DNA from: Promethearchaeota archaeon
GTDB taxonomy: Archaea; Asgardarchaeota; Lokiarchaeia; Sigyniarchaeales; SOKP01
Length of the DNA: 7,365 bases
NCBI GenBank assembly: GCA_016840695.1
Contig: JAEORV010000069.1
Coordinates: forward strand, 1-7,365
Direction of reading: 5' to 3'
Shown: one piece after another, positions 6,236 to 7,365 of the stretch
How the letters are laid out: each line of letters opens with the position of its first letter
Position numbering within the stretch: the first letter of the stretch is position 1
Notes under the pieces: model-generated
The model's input: the letters and a program-made list of their open reading frames with translations, nothing else
The model's database searches: none
Told to the model about the DNA's origin: nothing
Translations under genes and position numbers: made by a program

Positions 6236-6414
6236 TAATTTTTACTGATATAAGAAATTTTCCAAATAAGCGGAGTATAGTCAGTATATCTAATATAATC
6301 CACTTACCATGTAGAAAAACGAGATTAGGAGTTTCATTGGTAAAATATTAATTTATTACACGCCTTTCTATATCTAAGAGATAATTAATAAAATTAAGTT
6401 TTAATTTTTACTGA
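6236..6414 (+). repeat. Pair of 13-bp direct repeats
   Basis: TAATTTTTACTGA is present at 6236-6248 and again at 6402-6414, 166 bp apart start to start, both inside the divergent spacer. The copies are exact. The sequence is AT-rich, so chance is possible. A shared regulator site or remnants of a small duplication are alternatives. Confidence 0.4.
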
Positions 6415-6450
6415 GCTAAATTGGCTTTTCAAGAGTTAAATGCGGCAAAC

Positions 6451-6454
6451 GAGG
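6451..6454 (+). promoter_or_regulatory. Ribosome-binding site that fixes the last gene's start
   Basis: GAGG ends seven bases before the ATG at 6462. This is the only convincing Shine-Dalgarno on the plus strand of the window. It selects the first ATG after the in-frame stop at 6417-6419. Confidence 0.5.
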
Positions 6455-6461
6455 CATCCTA

Positions 6462-7365
6462 ATGATTTTCCAAGGATTATTTAATATTTTGGACTTATAT
6501 TTCGAAGAAATTGGAGAATTCTACAACCATATTGACAAGTACTTTAGAGACATAATAAGTAGGGCTATGGAATCAATGGACCTAAAAGATTTTACCTATA
6601 ATAACATTTTTGAAGGTATTTCCACAACTCTCAAGAAAGAGTTCATTGAATTAGGTTTTGAAAAAGAAATAATAGAAAATTACTTCATGGATAGAGCGTT
6701 AGATAACAATGTCACAGATTTAGAGAAAATTACTTCGACCTTTGAGATCTATGAAAGCAAATTCGCTCCCATCGTCTATGAGATATTCCTGGAACAAATT
6801 GTTGATTACTTAGTGGAAGATAAAGCTGTAATGATAATGCTAACCCTAAAATCTAAAGGGTTCTTTCCTACCGAATTTATTTTAGAGCTCAGGAACTTAA
6901 AGCAATTATTTCAAAAAACTCCTGACAGAATAGAGAATTTAAAAAAATATATTCACATTCAAGAAAAAATTATCCATAAATTTCTCGAAAATAAGAAAAA
7001 AATTGAAAATTTAGAAGATTTAGAAGATCCACGAGAAAAATTACAGCTTTTATATTCGATTTTCAGGATTATCGCTTTCTTTAACCTACAAAAAACAATT
7101 GATTTTTCTCATATCAAGGCGTATCTTCAATCCGACATGGATGAATGGTTAGCTTCTGTTCCACTAATCACTTTAAAGAATCCTGACCTTTATTTTTGTG
7201 GTATATATCTATCTCATAAATTAGGAGTAGATATAAATAATGAGAAAGTGTGGGATTTCCTGTCTGACTTGTACGAGGAATGTGTAGACGAGTTTGAAAT
7301 CCCTTTATATGAAGCTACCGACAGGGTATATTATTTTTTAAAATCCACTGAAATGATGCAACTGT
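6462..7365 (+). CDS. Unrecognised mostly helical protein (partial, runs off the end)
   Basis: The frame stays open from ATG 6462 to the window end, giving 301 residues with no stop. GAGG upstream and an in-frame stop at 6417 support the start. I do not recognise the family. It is acidic and rich in Glu, Lys, Phe, Tyr, Ile and Leu, with strong helix prediction throughout, no signal peptide and no clear membrane segment. A Lys/Glu-rich, coiled-coil-prone stretch lies around 150-195 and contains a tandem LEDLED encoded by a 9-bp DNA duplication (7011-7028). Residues about 240-301 (NPDLYFCGIYLSHKLG ... PLYEATDRVYYFLKS) resemble the helix-pair repeats of the prenyltransferase/squalene-cyclase alpha-alpha toroid. 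That is a weak resemblance, and the catalytic part, if any, would lie beyond the window. It diverges from glmM, and no functional link to amino-sugar metabolism is visible. Confidence 0.75.
   Translation, partial: MIFQGLFNILDLYFEEIGEFYNHIDKYFRDIISRAMESMDLKDFTYNNIFEGISTTLKKEFIELGFEKEIIENYFMDRALDNNVTDLEKITSTFEIYESKFAPIVYEIFLEQIVDYLVEDKAVMIMLTLKSKGFFPTEFILELRNLKQLFQKTPDRIENLKKYIHIQEKIIHKFLENKKKIENLEDLEDPREKLQLLYSIFRIIAFFNLQKTIDFSHIKAYLQSDMDEWLASVPLITLKNPDLYFCGIYLSHKLGVDINNEKVWDFLSDLYEECVDEFEIPLYEATDRVYYFLKSTEMMQL

Larger units (their letters stand above)
6190..6461. promoter_or_regulatory. Divergent intergenic region between glmM and the downstream unknown gene
   Basis: A 272-bp AT-rich spacer with no open frame worth calling and no RNA gene that I can fold. 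For glmM (minus strand), TATA-like stretches occur at about 6230-6238 and 6246-6255, giving short leaders. For the plus-strand gene, TCTATATCTA at 6367-6376 is a candidate TATA box with a leader of about 60 bases. The 13-bp sequence TAATTTTTACTGA occurs twice in the same orientation, at 6236-6248 and 6402-6414. Promoter positions are guesses from spacing and composition. Confidence 0.35.

Noticed and set aside
6304..6343. Imperfect inverted repeat TTACCA / TGGTAA
   Set aside because: Only six paired bases with a loop of nearly 30; expected by chance in AT-rich DNA.
6270..6365. tRNA-like start (GCGGAGTATAGTCAGTA) in the glmM spacer
   Set aside because: No matching acceptor strand, anticodon stem or T-loop sequence could be found.
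1..7365. CRISPR array, insertion sequence or attachment site
   Set aside because: No regularly spaced repeats, transposase-like frame or terminal inverted repeats seen anywhere in the window.

Overview
This is an AT-rich window from a prokaryote, most likely an archaeon. The archaeal signs are: almost every gene is its own transcription unit with an AT-rich leader; several starts lack a Shine-Dalgarno sequence; T-rich tracts without hairpins follow some genes (the clearest at 271-290); TATA-like elements lie upstream; and the GlmM is of archaeal type. The style resembles low-GC Asgard (Loki-like) genomes, but that lineage is an inference and no marker gene here proves it.

Layout. 1-252 is the 3' end of an unrecognised plus-strand gene, followed by a strong T-tract. 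402-1655 (+) encodes a left-handed beta-helix protein related to the acetyltransferase half of GlmU, with a long helical C-terminus and no nucleotidyltransferase domain. 1662-3512 (-) is glmS, convergent with the previous gene and only 6 bp away. 3710-4669 (+) encodes an enlarged NagB-family protein, divergent from glmS across a 197-bp spacer that holds two perfect palindromes. 4762-6189 (-) is an archaeal-type glmM. 6462 to the window end (+) is the start of an unrecognised, mostly helical protein.

The four complete genes form an amino-sugar locus. GlmS makes glucosamine-6-phosphate from fructose-6-phosphate and glutamine, and GlmM converts it to glucosamine-1-phosphate. The beta-helix protein is a candidate for acetylating that product on the way to UDP-GlcNAc. 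No uridylyltransferase is visible, so that step must be encoded elsewhere.

The NagB-family protein would normally run the GlmS step backwards, but two residues that define classical NagB chemistry are replaced (Asp141 by Arg, Arg172 apparently by Val) and it carries a large insertion. It may therefore do something else. This protein and the orphan beta-helix protein are the most interesting items here.
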